Assembly (NCBI RefSeq): GCF_001556515.1 | Contig: NZ_LSJA01000326.1 | Location: forward strand, 1 to 64,000 | Direction of reading: 5' to 3' | Origin: Caulobacter sp. CCH9-E1 | Lineage (GTDB): Bacteria; Pseudomonadota; Alphaproteobacteria; Caulobacterales; Caulobacteraceae | Length of the DNA stretch: 64,000 bases | In this document: positions 46,495 through 54,733 of the stretch, piece after piece | How positions within the stretch are numbered: position 1 is the stretch's first letter | Layout of the letters: each line of letters begins with the position of its first letter | Notes under the pieces: model-generated | Database searches by the model: none | Seen by the model: the letters and a program-made list of their open reading frames with translations, nothing else | Told to the model about the DNA's origin: nothing | Made by a program: the position numbers and the translations under genes

Positions 46495-47016
46495 TTAGGA
46501 GGCGACGAACCGATCGGCCGTTTCGAGCAGAAGCTGAAATCCCACCCGCAAACTCTCGATTCTGACAGAGGTTCGGTCCGTATCGGCGAAGCGGCGCACG
46601 GCGTATTCCGGTTCGCGCCCCCGCACCGCCGTACCGAAATAGACGAGTCCAGGCTGGTCGCCGGGACCGCCGGGTCCGGCGAAGCCGGTGATCGACAAGG
46701 CAAGGTCGGCGTCGGACTCGGCCAGCGCACCGGCCGCCATCGCTTTCGCCGCCTCGGGCGAGACCGCGCCCACGGTCCTAAGGACATCCCAGGCGACGTC
46801 GAGCAAGGCGTGCTTGGCCTCGTCGGTATAGGTGACGAAGCCGCGATCAAAACCGTGCGAGTGGCCCTCGACATCGGTCAGCACCGCGGCGGCCAGACCG
46901 CCCGTGCAGCTCTCGGCCACGGCCACCTTCAGATCGCGGAGACAGACCTCGGCCATCAAAGCCTCGGCCAACGCATGAACATCCGCCGGCAAGCCCTTGG
47001 AAAAGGTCTCGATCAC
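46495..47016 (-). CDS. pncC: CinA C-terminal domain amidase (PncC)
   Basis: This 173-residue nicotinamide-nucleotide amidase-type protein recycles NMN to nicotinate mononucleotide. The signature is VAVAESCTGGLAAAVLTDVEGHSHGFDRGFVTYTDEAK near 35, with further VSPEAAKAMAAGALAESDADLALSITGFAGPGG near 90. The GTG at 47016 lies one base after the stop of the small charged gene (TGACGTG), so they are coupled. A longer frame upstream would run through that gene. Confidence 0.9.
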   Translation of the reverse strand: MIETFSKGLPADVHALAEALMAEVCLRDLKVAVAESCTGGLAAAVLTDVEGHSHGFDRGFVTYTDEAKHALLDVAWDVLRTVGAVSPEAAKAMAAGALAESDADLALSITGFAGPGGPGDQPGLVYFGTAVRGREPEYAVRRFADTDRTSVRIESLRVGFQLLLETADRFVAS

Positions 47017-47017
47017 G

Positions 47018-47245
47018 TCAGGCCTTGTCCTTCTCCGCGTCGCCAGCCTCGAAATCGCGTTTGCGTTCCGGCGGGTGAGCGTGATGGACATCCGCCTCCC
47101 CGCCGCCGCCCGAGACCTGGCTGTGCCGGCTGTAGCGGTCGGGATCATCGCGATCCTTCACGGTCGGATCAGGCTGGGGCTTGTCGCGGTTCTCGTGGCT
47201 GGCGCCGGGGCCGCCCCAGCGTTTGTCGTCGGCCGATCGGGTCAT
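47018..47245 (-). CDS. Small charged protein of unknown function
   Basis: This 75-residue protein has no hydrophobic segment and is very rich in Asp, Arg, Lys, Gly, Pro and His: MTRSADDKRWGGPGASHENR..., then HHAHPPERKRDFEAGDAEKDKA. It looks disordered. It sits directly in front of pncC with the stop one base before that gene's GTG, which supports it being translated. No family is recognised. Confidence 0.6.
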   Translation of the reverse strand: MTRSADDKRWGGPGASHENRDKPQPDPTVKDRDDPDRYSRHSQVSGGGGEADVHHAHPPERKRDFEAGDAEKDKA

Positions 47246-47363
47246 GGCTTCCTCCTCTGGGTGCGGAGGAAAACCCGGCGTGCGGCCGGCGAGTTCCTCT
47301 TCACGCCAAGCGGCAGGTTCTGGCGATCAAAAGACGGAGCAAGCTAGGGTTCCGGCCGGACGC

Positions 47364-48629
47364 TCAAGCTTCATGGGAGGTTCTCTCCACCTCGGCGCTC
47401 AGGCGATCGAGATAGCTGCGGATACTGGCGGCCTCGGCGGCGGTGTTGGCCAGGGCGATGGCGCGATCGAACGCCTGGCGCGCTTCGGGGCCGCGCCCCG
47501 CCTGCAGCAGGAATGCGCCCCGCGCGCCGTGGTAGTGGAAATAGCCGTCCAGCCGCGCCCCCAACGGCTCGACCATCGCCAGGGCGGCCTCGGGTCCCCG
47601 CACCTTCGCCGTCGCCACCGCGCGGTTCAGGGTCACCACCGGCGATGGCTGCATGATCTCCAGCGTGGCGTAGAGCTGGTCGACGCCGCGCCAGTCGGTG
47701 TCCTCCGGCCGCGCGGCTCGGGCATGCAGCGCGGCGATCGCGGCCTGGACCTGATAGGGCCCTGGATCGCGCTTGAGCATGGCCTTGTCGATCAAGGCGA
47801 GGCCCTCGCCAATCATCTTGCGATTCCAGAGGCTTCGATCCTGATCCTCAAGCAGGATGGCGGTTCCGTCGGCGGCGAAACGGGCCTCGGCCCGGGCGTG
47901 CTGCAGCAGGAGCAAGGCGGTCAGCCCCATCATCTCCGGCTCGGCCGGGAACAGGCGCAACAGCAGCCGCGCCAGCCGGATCGCCTCGTCGCAGAGCCCG
48001 CCGCGAGCCTCCAGGGCCCGGCCGCTGGCCGAATAGCCCTCGTTGAAGACCAGGTAGATCATGGCCGCCACGGCCGCGAACCGCTGGGCGCGCTCGACCG
48101 GCCCCGGCGCCTCGAACGGCGCGTCGCCGGCGCCGATCCTGGCCTTGGCGCGGGTGATCCTTTGCTCCATGGCCGCCTCGCCGACCAGAAACGCGCGGGC
48201 GATCTGGCGGACCGTGAGGCCCGAGACGATGCGCAGGGCCAAGGCGATCTGCTGGGTGGCGGGCAGGTCGGGATGGCAGCAGATGAACAGCAGCCGCAGA
48301 ACGTCGTCGCGATAGTGCGAGCCGTCCAGCCGTTCGGCCGCCTCGGCTTCGGCGTCCTCGAGGTCCGAGAGCAGCTCTTCCGGCGGCAGGGGCGCGTTGC
48401 GGCTGGTCTTGCGGACGGCGTCGATGGCGGCGTTGCGGCCGACCATGATCAGCCAGGCCGTCGGGTCGCGCGGCGGGCCGTTCTTGGGCCAGGCCTTCAG
48501 CGCCCGCAGGCACGCGTCCTGGAACGCCTCCTCGGCCGCGTCCATGTCGCGGAAGTAGCGCAGCAGCGCCGCCATGGCCTGGGGCCGGGCTGCGACGACC
48601 GCGCCCTCGATCCAGGCCAGGTCGGTCAT
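47364..48629 (-). CDS. ECF sigma factor with C-terminal extension (ECF42-like)
   Basis: This 421-residue sigma factor has regions 2 and 4 in the first ~175 residues (ALLRYFRDMDAAEEAFQDACLRALKAWP near 22, DPTAWLIMVGRNAAIDAVRK near 58, LPATQQIALALRIVSGLTVRQIARAFLVGEAAMEQRITRAKARI near 125). The remaining ~240 residues form a helical, TPR-like extension (FNEGYSASGRALEARGGLCDEAIRLARLLLRLFPAEPEMMGLTALLLL). The combination with an upstream YCII/DGPF gene and no anti-sigma gene fits ECF group 42, where the extension regulates activity. Its ATG overlaps the YCII stop (ATGA). Confidence 0.93.
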   Translation of the reverse strand: MTDLAWIEGAVVAARPQAMAALLRYFRDMDAAEEAFQDACLRALKAWPKNGPPRDPTAWLIMVGRNAAIDAVRKTSRNAPLPPEELLSDLEDAEAEAAERLDGSHYRDDVLRLLFICCHPDLPATQQIALALRIVSGLTVRQIARAFLVGEAAMEQRITRAKARIGAGDAPFEAPGPVERAQRFAAVAAMIYLVFNEGYSASGRALEARGGLCDEAIRLARLLLRLFPAEPEMMGLTALLLLQHARAEARFAADGTAILLEDQDRSLWNRKMIGEGLALIDKAMLKRDPGPYQVQAAIAALHARAARPEDTDWRGVDQLYATLEIMQPSPVVTLNRAVATAKVRGPEAALAMVEPLGARLDGYFHYHGARGAFLLQAGRGPEARQAFDRAIALANTAAEAASIRSYLDRLSAEVERTSHEA

Positions 48630-48997
48630 GCGCCGGCCTCGCCGGGCTTGAACAGGGCGATCGGCCGGATTTCGTAAGAGCCGCCGGGATTGGCCTTGCC
48701 GAGATCCTTGGCGATGTCGAGCGCCCCATCCAGCGAGTCGCAATCCACCACGTAGAAGCCCAACAGCTGCTCCTTGGTCTCGGCGAACGGGCCGTCCAGC
48801 ACCAGGTGCGGATCGCGGTCCTTGCGCAGGGTGGTGGCCGCCGTGGTCGGCATCAGCCGGGCGACAGGCCCCAGCCGCCCTTCCCGCGCCAAGCGCTCCT
48901 GGACAGCGCTGAGCTTCTCCATGACGGCGTCTTCCTCGTCCTTGGACCAGGCCCAGACGACGTCCTCCTGATTGTAGCAAAGTATGGCGTAGAGCAT
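48626..48997 (-). CDS. YCII/DGPF domain protein
   Basis: This 123-residue protein of the YCII (DGPF) family has MLYAILCYNQEDVVWAWSKDEEDAVMEKLSAVQERL at the N-terminus, then the signature TTTLRKDRDPHLVLDGPFAETKEQLLGFYVVDC with the DGPF core near residue 70. The family has a ferredoxin-like fold and no settled reaction. DGPF genes accompany ECF42 sigma factors and are their usual targets. It is followed by the sigma gene with an ATGA overlap. GAGGA lies 6 bases before its ATG. Confidence 0.93.
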   Translation of the reverse strand: MLYAILCYNQEDVVWAWSKDEEDAVMEKLSAVQERLAREGRLGPVARLMPTTAATTLRKDRDPHLVLDGPFAETKEQLLGFYVVDCDSLDGALDIAKDLGKANPGGSYEIRPIALFKPGEAGA

Positions 48998-49015
48998 GGC
49001 GGTCCTCGTCTCTCC

Positions 49016-50065
49016 CTAGGACGAGGGACTATGCCCGCTTCCGACACCGGGCCGACACTTTTCCGACAGCGCGCGCAGGCGCCGACGCACCGGTTCGTCA
49101 TAGAGCTTCAGCACCGCCCAGGCGCCGCCGATGATGACCGGGATCGCCACCAGGGCGAAGCCGATCGGATAGCCCTTGCCGCCGATCGCCCGGAAGCCGC
49201 GCAGCATCAGCTCCCAGCCCAGCCAGTGCAGCGCGTACAGGGGATACGAGATCGCGCCCGACACCCGGCACAGCGCCCCCAACCAGCCCGTCGGATCGCG
49301 CGTTCCGGCCAGCACCACCAGCGGAAAAATCACGCTCACGCAGACGAAATCATAGAGCCAATTCAACGACGTCCACGGAAAACTCATGACGGCCGCGAGA
49401 ACCGCCGCCAGGAGCCAGACCGGCGCGCTCCAGGTCGTGAAGGCCTGGACGCGATAGCAGCCCCAGCCCAGTAGGAAGGCGAACACCGTCCGCAGGAAGC
49501 TGATCACGAAGGTGCCCCGGTCCCATCCCGTCAGCACCCCGCCCATGCCGTGGGCGACGTAGAGCACGACGGGCAGTAGCAGTACGACCATCAGCACGTG
49601 GCCCATCACGCCGAGCCGACGGATCGGGAACCATGCCGCCCCGACCGCCAGCTCGAAGAACAGCGACCAAGCCGGTGGATTCAAAGGAAAAAGCGGCGAA
49701 AAGCCGTCGTCGCTCGTCCAGACGCGGGGGATCATCAACAGGCCCAACCCGAGCCAGCCAGGAACACGCTCGCGGTGCTGGATGATCACGGTCGCGCCCA
49801 GCAGCATGGTCAGGGCGATCAGCGGCCACAGCCGGATCAGCCGCTGGCGCATGAAGCCCAGCCAGCCGATCTCGCGCCGGCCATAGGCGTGGGCCAGGAC
49901 GAAGCCCGACAGGCAGAAGAAAAAGTCGACGGCGAGATAGCCGTGCGGGAACAGCCCATGCCGGCCGGTCCAGCCGCCGATGTGGTAGAGCATGACGCCC
50001 ACGGCCGCGACGCCGCGCAGGCCGTCCAGCGCCTCGAACCGTCGTCCCGCGTCGTCAGCTCGCAA
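49016..50065 (-). CDS. Acyltransferase 3 family membrane protein
   Basis: This 349-residue inner-membrane acyltransferase has about ten helices. It starts FEALDGLRGVAAVGVMLYHIGGWTG, with the conserved family histidine in MLYHIGG, and later FFFCLSGFVLAHAYGRREIGWLGFMRQRLIRLWPL. It may O-acetylate a polysaccharide, lipid or another acceptor; the acceptor is unknown. Its last ~30 bases carry the promoter repeats of the YCII gene. Confidence 0.9.
   Translation of the reverse strand: MRADDAGRRFEALDGLRGVAAVGVMLYHIGGWTGRHGLFPHGYLAVDFFFCLSGFVLAHAYGRREIGWLGFMRQRLIRLWPLIALTMLLGATVIIQHRERVPGWLGLGLLMIPRVWTSDDGFSPLFPLNPPAWSLFFELAVGAAWFPIRRLGVMGHVLMVVLLLPVVLYVAHGMGGVLTGWDRGTFVISFLRTVFAFLLGWGCYRVQAFTTWSAPVWLLAAVLAAVMSFPWTSLNWLYDFVCVSVIFPLVVLAGTRDPTGWLGALCRVSGAISYPLYALHWLGWELMLRGFRAIGGKGYPIGFALVAIPVIIGGAWAVLKLYDEPVRRRLRALSEKCRPGVGSGHSPSS
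49020..49068 (-). promoter_or_regulatory. Probable ECF42 promoter with three TGTCGG repeats
   Basis: On the minus strand TGTCGG occurs three times, starting at 49068, 49057 and 49046, exactly 11 bases apart. The copy nearest the gene is followed after 17 bases by CGTC (49023-49020), then 22 bases to the YCII start codon. TGTCG(A/G) with a CGTC -10 about 17 bases on is the promoter type known for ECF42 sigma factors. It sits inside the end of the acyltransferase gene. Confidence 0.65.
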
Positions 50066-50131
50066 TCCGCCGCCCTCGCTCCCTGTCCTTGCTTAGCCGA
50101 CAGGGCGGCGGACGCAAACCAGGGCGCCGCG

Positions 50132-51382
50132 TCAGCGCGACAAGACGCCGACCAACTCGATATGCGGCGACCAGACGAACTGGTCGACCGGCAGCACCTT
50201 TTCCAGCCGGAAGCCGGCGTCGACCAGGGCGCGGGCGTCCTTGGCGAAGGTGCCGGGATTGCACGAGACGCTGATCACCTTGGCGACCTTGGACTTGGCG
50301 ATTTCAACCGTCTGCTCGGCGGCGCCGGCGCGGGGCGGGTCGATGACCACGACGTCGGTCTTGGCGAGCTCGGTGCTCAGCACCGGACGGCGGACGAGGT
50401 CGCGGGCTTCGGCCTGGATGGGCTTGAGACCAGGCGTCGAACCGATGGCGGCCTTCAGCGCCTCGATGGCGGGCGCGCTCATCTCGGCGGCGTGCACCGC
50501 GCCGATCTCGGCCAGGCGGAAGGTGAAGGTGCCGACGCCGCAATAGAGGTCGGCGAGGCGACTAGCGCCCTGCGCCTCGGCGACGGCGAAGTCGACCATG
50601 GCCCGCTCGGCGGCGGGCACGGCCTGCAGGAAGGCGCCGGGCGGCAGGGCGACCACCGCCGGCCCCAGCTTCACCAGCGGCTGGCGCGCGCCATAGACGG
50701 TTTCGCCGGCCATGGTCACGCGGGCGAAGTCGCCCTCGCTCGCCGCCATGGCCGCGCGCATGCGGGCGTCGGCGGACAGCCCGCCGCTCTTGCGCTCGAC
50801 GCCCGTGACGTCGATGTCGAGCCCGGTGCCGGTCAGGGTCACGTGTAGGGTGGGCGCGGACTTCGGATGCTCCAGGAACGGCTCGGCCAGGCGGGCCAAG
50901 GCCGGCAGAGCGGCGACGAGACGGGGGTCGGTGACCGGGCACTCCGCGATCGGGACCAGGTTCCAGGAGCGGCGCTCCTTGAAGCCCAGCAGCGCGCCGG
51001 CGCCCTTGGGCCCTTTGCGGGCGTGCAGCGCCACCCGGCGGCGGGAGGCCGGCGGCGCGGCGAAGGTCGGCAGGATCTCGGTCTCGAGCCCCTCCATCGA
51101 CAGCTGCAGACGGATCTGTTCGCCCTTCCACGCGCGGTAGGGCTCGGCCGCCCAGTGCTGCAGGGCGCAGCCGCCGCAGGTCCCGAAATGACGGCACGGC
51201 GGCGTCACGCGATCCGGGCTTGCGGACAGGATCTCGGCGACCTCGCCGCGCGCGCCCTCCATCTTGGCCAACACCCGCTCGCCGGGCAGGGTCAGGGGCA
51301 CGAAAGCCGCGCCCTTGCCCTCCGCATTGCGGGAGAGGCCGTCACCCTGGGCGCCGACCGCGTCGATCGTCAGTTCTCGCAT
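50132..51382 (-). CDS. RNA m5U methyltransferase (RlmD/TrmA superfamily)
   Basis: This 416-residue SAM-dependent RNA methylase has an N-terminal TRAM-type domain (LTIDAVGAQGDGLSR...), an iron-sulfur cysteine cluster PPCRHFGTCGGCALQHW near residue 63 and the catalytic-domain motifs DLYCGVGTFTFRLAE near 265, VVIDPPRAGAAE near 330 and KVISVSCNPGTFAKD near 350 (catalytic cysteine in SCNP). Members methylate 23S rRNA or tRNA uridine; the exact site is not determined. Confidence 0.92.
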   Translation of the reverse strand: MRELTIDAVGAQGDGLSRNAEGKGAAFVPLTLPGERVLAKMEGARGEVAEILSASPDRVTPPCRHFGTCGGCALQHWAAEPYRAWKGEQIRLQLSMEGLETEILPTFAAPPASRRRVALHARKGPKGAGALLGFKERRSWNLVPIAECPVTDPRLVAALPALARLAEPFLEHPKSAPTLHVTLTGTGLDIDVTGVERKSGGLSADARMRAAMAASEGDFARVTMAGETVYGARQPLVKLGPAVVALPPGAFLQAVPAAERAMVDFAVAEAQGASRLADLYCGVGTFTFRLAEIGAVHAAEMSAPAIEALKAAIGSTPGLKPIQAEARDLVRRPVLSTELAKTDVVVIDPPRAGAAEQTVEIAKSKVAKVISVSCNPGTFAKDARALVDAGFRLEKVLPVDQFVWSPHIELVGVLSR

Positions 51383-51575
51383 TTCATATCCGTTTCGGCG
51401 CCGAGCACCGGCGCGCAGAGGCGTCCATACCGCGTGGGAGGGAAGCTGAATACCTCGGTCAGGCGTCGTTCATGTTGACCACGCCATAGCTTGGACAACG
51501 AACGGACTGGGCCTCGCCCCCAAATTGACAAGCTCTCTCATGACCATGACCGCCACCAAGAGCAGGACCACCAAG

Positions 51576-52163
51576 ATGAAGACCGTTCTGGGCGTCTCCT
51601 TCGCCCTCGTCTGCGGCGTTCTCACGCCGACCCTGGCCTCGGCCCAGGCCTATGGCTCGGGCGGCGCCTATAACCAGGGCTACTATTACGACCAGTGCCA
51701 GCGCTCGACGACGCAGCGCGGCGCGGGCGGCGGCCTGGCCGGCGCCGGCATCGGCGCGGCGATCGGCAGCGGTATCGCGGCCAAGGGCGCGCGCACCGAA
51801 GGCGCCGTGCTCGGCGGCCTGCTGGGCGCGGTGATTGGGACCAATGTCGGCAAGCACTCGGCCGCCTGCACCCCGGGTCGCGCTCCGCCGCCGCCGCCTC
51901 CCCCGCCGCCGGTGGCCTATAACGAACCGCCGCCTCCGCCGCCGTCTTCGTACGACGACGCCCGCCGCGACGCCGAGCGCGACAGCTATTACGAACGCAC
52001 CTACGAGCGCCACGAAGGCTATCGCGTCGCCGATCGCCCGAAGGCCGACATGAACGGCTGCACCCTGGCCGAAAGCCCGATCTACTTGCCGGACGGCCGC
52101 GTCCAGAAGCGCTTCGTGCGCGTCTGCCCCGACGCCAACGGCAAGTATCAGGTCGTCGACTAA
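51576..52163 (+). CDS. Glycine-zipper 2TM exported protein
   Basis: This protein of about 195 residues has a signal peptide (MKTVLGVSFALVCGVLTPT... cut near ASAQA), a glycine-zipper domain (GGGLAGAGIGAAIGSGIAAKGARTEGAVLGGLLGAVIGTNVGKHS) of the Rickettsia 17 kDa antigen type, then a polyproline stretch, an Asp/Glu/Tyr-rich segment and a small C-terminal CTLAESPIYLPDGRVQKRFVRVC domain. It is an envelope protein of unknown role. The start at 51576 opens the signal peptide; in-frame ATGs at 51540 and 51546 are also possible. Confidence 0.85.
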   Translation: MKTVLGVSFALVCGVLTPTLASAQAYGSGGAYNQGYYYDQCQRSTTQRGAGGGLAGAGIGAAIGSGIAAKGARTEGAVLGGLLGAVIGTNVGKHSAACTPGRAPPPPPPPPPVAYNEPPPPPPSSYDDARRDAERDSYYERTYERHEGYRVADRPKADMNGCTLAESPIYLPDGRVQKRFVRVCPDANGKYQVVD

Positions 52164-52187
52164 ACGACCTCTCTCTTGTGGAAGACG

Positions 52188-52223
52188 ATCGGCCGCTCCC
52201 TCGGGGGCGGCCGATTTCTTTTT
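52188..52223 (+). terminator. Terminator after the glycine-zipper gene
   Basis: The stem ATCGGCCGC/GCGGCCGAT (52188-52196 and 52207-52215) ends in TTCTTTTT and separates the convergent glycine-zipper and tlyA genes. Confidence 0.85.
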
Positions 52224-52953
52224 AGCGCTTGGTCGCCCAGACCAAACGTTCGACCTGGCCCTCGCCGCCCTTGATCGGGCTTTCGGCGAGGCCTTTCACC
52301 GACCAGCCGGCCGCCTCCAAGAACGCGACGATCTCGCGCTCGACACGGGCGATGACCTCCGCGTCCTTGACCAGACCGCCCTTGCCGACGTGCTCGCGGC
52401 CGGCCTCGAACTGCGGCTTGATCAGCGCCACGAGGTCGGCGCCCTGGGCGGCGAGATCCAGCGCCGCCGGCAGCGCCTTGGTCAGGGAGATGAAGCTGAC
52501 GTCGCTGACGACCAGGTGCGGCGGCGTCGGGATGCGCTCGGCGTCCAGCGCCCGCGCGTCGACGCCGGACAGGTCCATGACACGATCGTCGGCCTTCAGC
52601 TTGGCGTGAAGCTGGTCGCGGCCGACGTCGACCGCGAACACCTTGGCCGCCCCACGCGACAGCAAGACCTCGGTGAAGCCGCCGGTCGAGGCGCCGACAT
52701 CGACGGCCACCCGCGCCTCGACCGCGATCGGCCACAGATCCAGCGCATGGACCAGTTTCAGCGCCCCGCGCCCGACCCAGGGGTGGGCGGCCTTGGCGAC
52801 GATCTCGGCGTCCTCGTCGACGCTTTCCGAGGGCTTGGCGACAACCTTGCCGGCCACAGCCACACGCCCCGCCTCGACAGCCGCGCGAGCCTTGGCGCGG
52901 CTGTCGAAGACGCCTCGCTCGACGAGCAGCTGATCGATGCGCTTGCGGGCCAC
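52222..52953 (-). CDS. tlyA: TlyA family rRNA 2'-O-methyltransferase
   Basis: This 243-residue protein joins an N-terminal S4 RNA-binding domain (RIDQLLVERGVFDSRAKARAAVEAGRVAVAG) to an FtsJ-type methylase domain (VAVDVGASTGGFTEVLLSRGAAKVFAVDVGRDQLHAKL, VVSDVSFISLTKALP, ALIKPQFEAGREHVGKGG). Members 2'-O-methylate rRNA cytidines and were once called hemolysins. The start is a GTG at 52953. Confidence 0.94.
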   Translation of the reverse strand: MARKRIDQLLVERGVFDSRAKARAAVEAGRVAVAGKVVAKPSESVDEDAEIVAKAAHPWVGRGALKLVHALDLWPIAVEARVAVDVGASTGGFTEVLLSRGAAKVFAVDVGRDQLHAKLKADDRVMDLSGVDARALDAERIPTPPHLVVSDVSFISLTKALPAALDLAAQGADLVALIKPQFEAGREHVGKGGLVKDAEVIARVEREIVAFLEAAGWSVKGLAESPIKGGEGQVERLVWATKR

Positions 52954-53070
52954 GACGCCTCCTCAAAACCGAAGGCCGCCGTGTAGCACGGGCTTGCGGC
53001 CAAGGTCTCTTCCGGGTCAACTTAACGACGATCACCGGCGCGAAAGACGCCGGCTCTTGGGAGAGAATTC

Positions 53071-54558
53071 ATGCGTTTCAGCCGTCGCGGCCTTCTGGCC
53101 GCCTCCGCCGCCATAGCGGCCGCCCCTTCAGCCTTCGCCAAGCCCAAGTCGTCCGCCGCCCCGGCGCCGTGGACGCCCGACGCCACCGAACTGGCTGGCC
53201 GGGTCAGCCGCAAGGAGGTCAGCGCGGCCGAGCTGGTCGAGGCGGCGATCCAGCGGATCGAAACGCTGCAGCCGCAGGTCCAGGCCCTGGTCGCCTCGGA
53301 CTTCGAGCGCGCGCTGGACAAGGCCAAGGCCGGCAAGCTCTCCGGCCCGTTCGCCGGCGTGCCGTTCCTGGTCAAGGACCTGGACCCCTACAAGGGCCTG
53401 CCGACGCGCTATGGCACGCGCGTCAGCCAAGGCGCCAAGCCCGACAAGGAGCAGACGGCCTATATCGACGCCTTCGACGCGGCGGGCCTGATCACCCTGG
53501 GCAAGTCGACGACGCCGGAATACGGCTTCCTGCCGACGACCGAGCCGATGGGCTTCCTGCCCACGCGCAATCCCTGGAACACCAAGCACTCGTCGGGCGG
53601 CTCATCCGGCGGCGCTGCGGCGGCCGTGGCTTCGGGCATGGTGGCCATCGCCCACGCCAGCGACGGCGGCGGCTCGATCCGCATCCCGTCGGCCAATTGC
53701 GGTCTCTTCGGCCTCAAGCCCTCGCGTGGGCGACTGATCCCTAATCGCCCGAGCAACCGCGGCATCGATCTGTCGGTCTCGCACGTCCTGACCCACAGCG
53801 TCCGCGACTCGGCGGCGATGTTCGCGGCCACCGAGCGCACTGACGCGGCCGCGCCGTTCAAAGCGATCGGCATGGTCAGCCAGCCGCTGAAGAAGAAGCT
53901 GAAGGTCGGCCTGGTGATGAATGGCGGCACGGGCCTCGCGCCCGATCCCGAGGTGCGGATGGCCGTCGAGAACGCCGCCAAGCTGCTGAAGGACCTGGGC
54001 CACCGGGTCGAACCGACCGCCCTGCCCTTTGATGGCGCCCAGTTCGGGCAAGACTTCACCGCGCTCTGGGCGACCGGCGCGGCTGAACTCGTGGCCGGCG
54101 TCACCAAGACCCTGGGGCGCGCTCCTGACGCCACCCTGCTGGAGCCCTTCACCCTGGGCATGGCCGAGCTGGTCGGCAAGCTGCCCAAGGACGCCCTGCC
54201 GGCCGCCATGAAGCGTTTGAACGCCATGATCGGCGCCTATGACGCCTGGCTGAGCAAGTATGACGTCATCCTGTCGCCGGTGCTGGGCAAGCCGCCGGTC
54301 GAGCTGGGCTATGTCGCCGGCTGGGTTCCGTTCGAGGAGCTGCAGGCGCGGCTGATGGCCTATGTCGGCTACACTCCCATCCAGAACGTCGCCGGCGCCC
54401 CGGCCATGAGCGTGCCGCTGCACTGGACCGCGGACGGCCTTCCGGTGGGCGTGCAGTTCGCCGGTCGCGCGGGTGGCGAGGCCACGCTGCTGGGCCTAGC
54501 CTACCAGTTGGAAGAGGCCCAGCCTTGGGCGCACAAGCGACCGCCGGTCAGCGCCTAA
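53071..54558 (+). CDS. Exported amidase (amidase signature family)
   Basis: This 495-residue amidase has a twin-arginine signal MRFSRRGLLAASAAIAAAPSAFA. The amidase-signature residues are visible: lysine in PFLVKDLDPYKG near 100, and the serines in HSSGGSSGGAAAAVASG near 172-178 and DGGGSIRIPSANCGLFGLKPSRG near 200. The substrate is not evident; the twin-arginine export points to a periplasmic amide or peptide. It is followed by a large palindromic repeat. Confidence 0.93.
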   Translation: MRFSRRGLLAASAAIAAAPSAFAKPKSSAAPAPWTPDATELAGRVSRKEVSAAELVEAAIQRIETLQPQVQALVASDFERALDKAKAGKLSGPFAGVPFLVKDLDPYKGLPTRYGTRVSQGAKPDKEQTAYIDAFDAAGLITLGKSTTPEYGFLPTTEPMGFLPTRNPWNTKHSSGGSSGGAAAAVASGMVAIAHASDGGGSIRIPSANCGLFGLKPSRGRLIPNRPSNRGIDLSVSHVLTHSVRDSAAMFAATERTDAAAPFKAIGMVSQPLKKKLKVGLVMNGGTGLAPDPEVRMAVENAAKLLKDLGHRVEPTALPFDGAQFGQDFTALWATGAAELVAGVTKTLGRAPDATLLEPFTLGMAELVGKLPKDALPAAMKRLNAMIGAYDAWLSKYDVILSPVLGKPPVELGYVAGWVPFEELQARLMAYVGYTPIQNVAGAPAMSVPLHWTADGLPVGVQFAGRAGGEATLLGLAYQLEEAQPWAHKRPPVSA

Positions 54559-54582
54559 CCTAGGCTCTCTCGTTTATCCCGG

Positions 54583-54717
54583 CCTTCCTCGCCCCTGGGG
54601 CGAGGACCCATGGTCCAGCTTGGCTTAGACGTGAAAGGAGCGCTCCGCCAGCGTGGAGCGCTCCTCAGTTCTTTAGAGCAACGGAACCATGGGTCCTGGG
54701 CGCAAGGCCCAGGAAGG
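54583..54717. repeat. Nested palindromic repeat
   Basis: Outer arms are CCTTCCTCGCCCCTGGGGCG...ACCCATGGT (54583-54614) and ACCATGGGTCCTGGGCGC...CAGGAAGG (54686-54717). They enclose a hairpin AGGAGCGCTCC/GGAGCGCTCCT (54636-54646 and 54655-54665). It lies between the convergent amidase and acyl-CoA ligase genes and looks like a mobile intergenic element with a hairpin that could end transcription. Confidence 0.8.
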
Positions 54718-54733
54718 CAGTGGAGAAATCGCC

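Noticed and set aside
47364..48980. A longer form of the sigma factor starting upstream inside the YCII gene.
   Set aside because: The extra N-terminus is out-of-frame YCII coding sequence; the ATG at 48629 overlaps the YCII stop and matches sigma factor starts.
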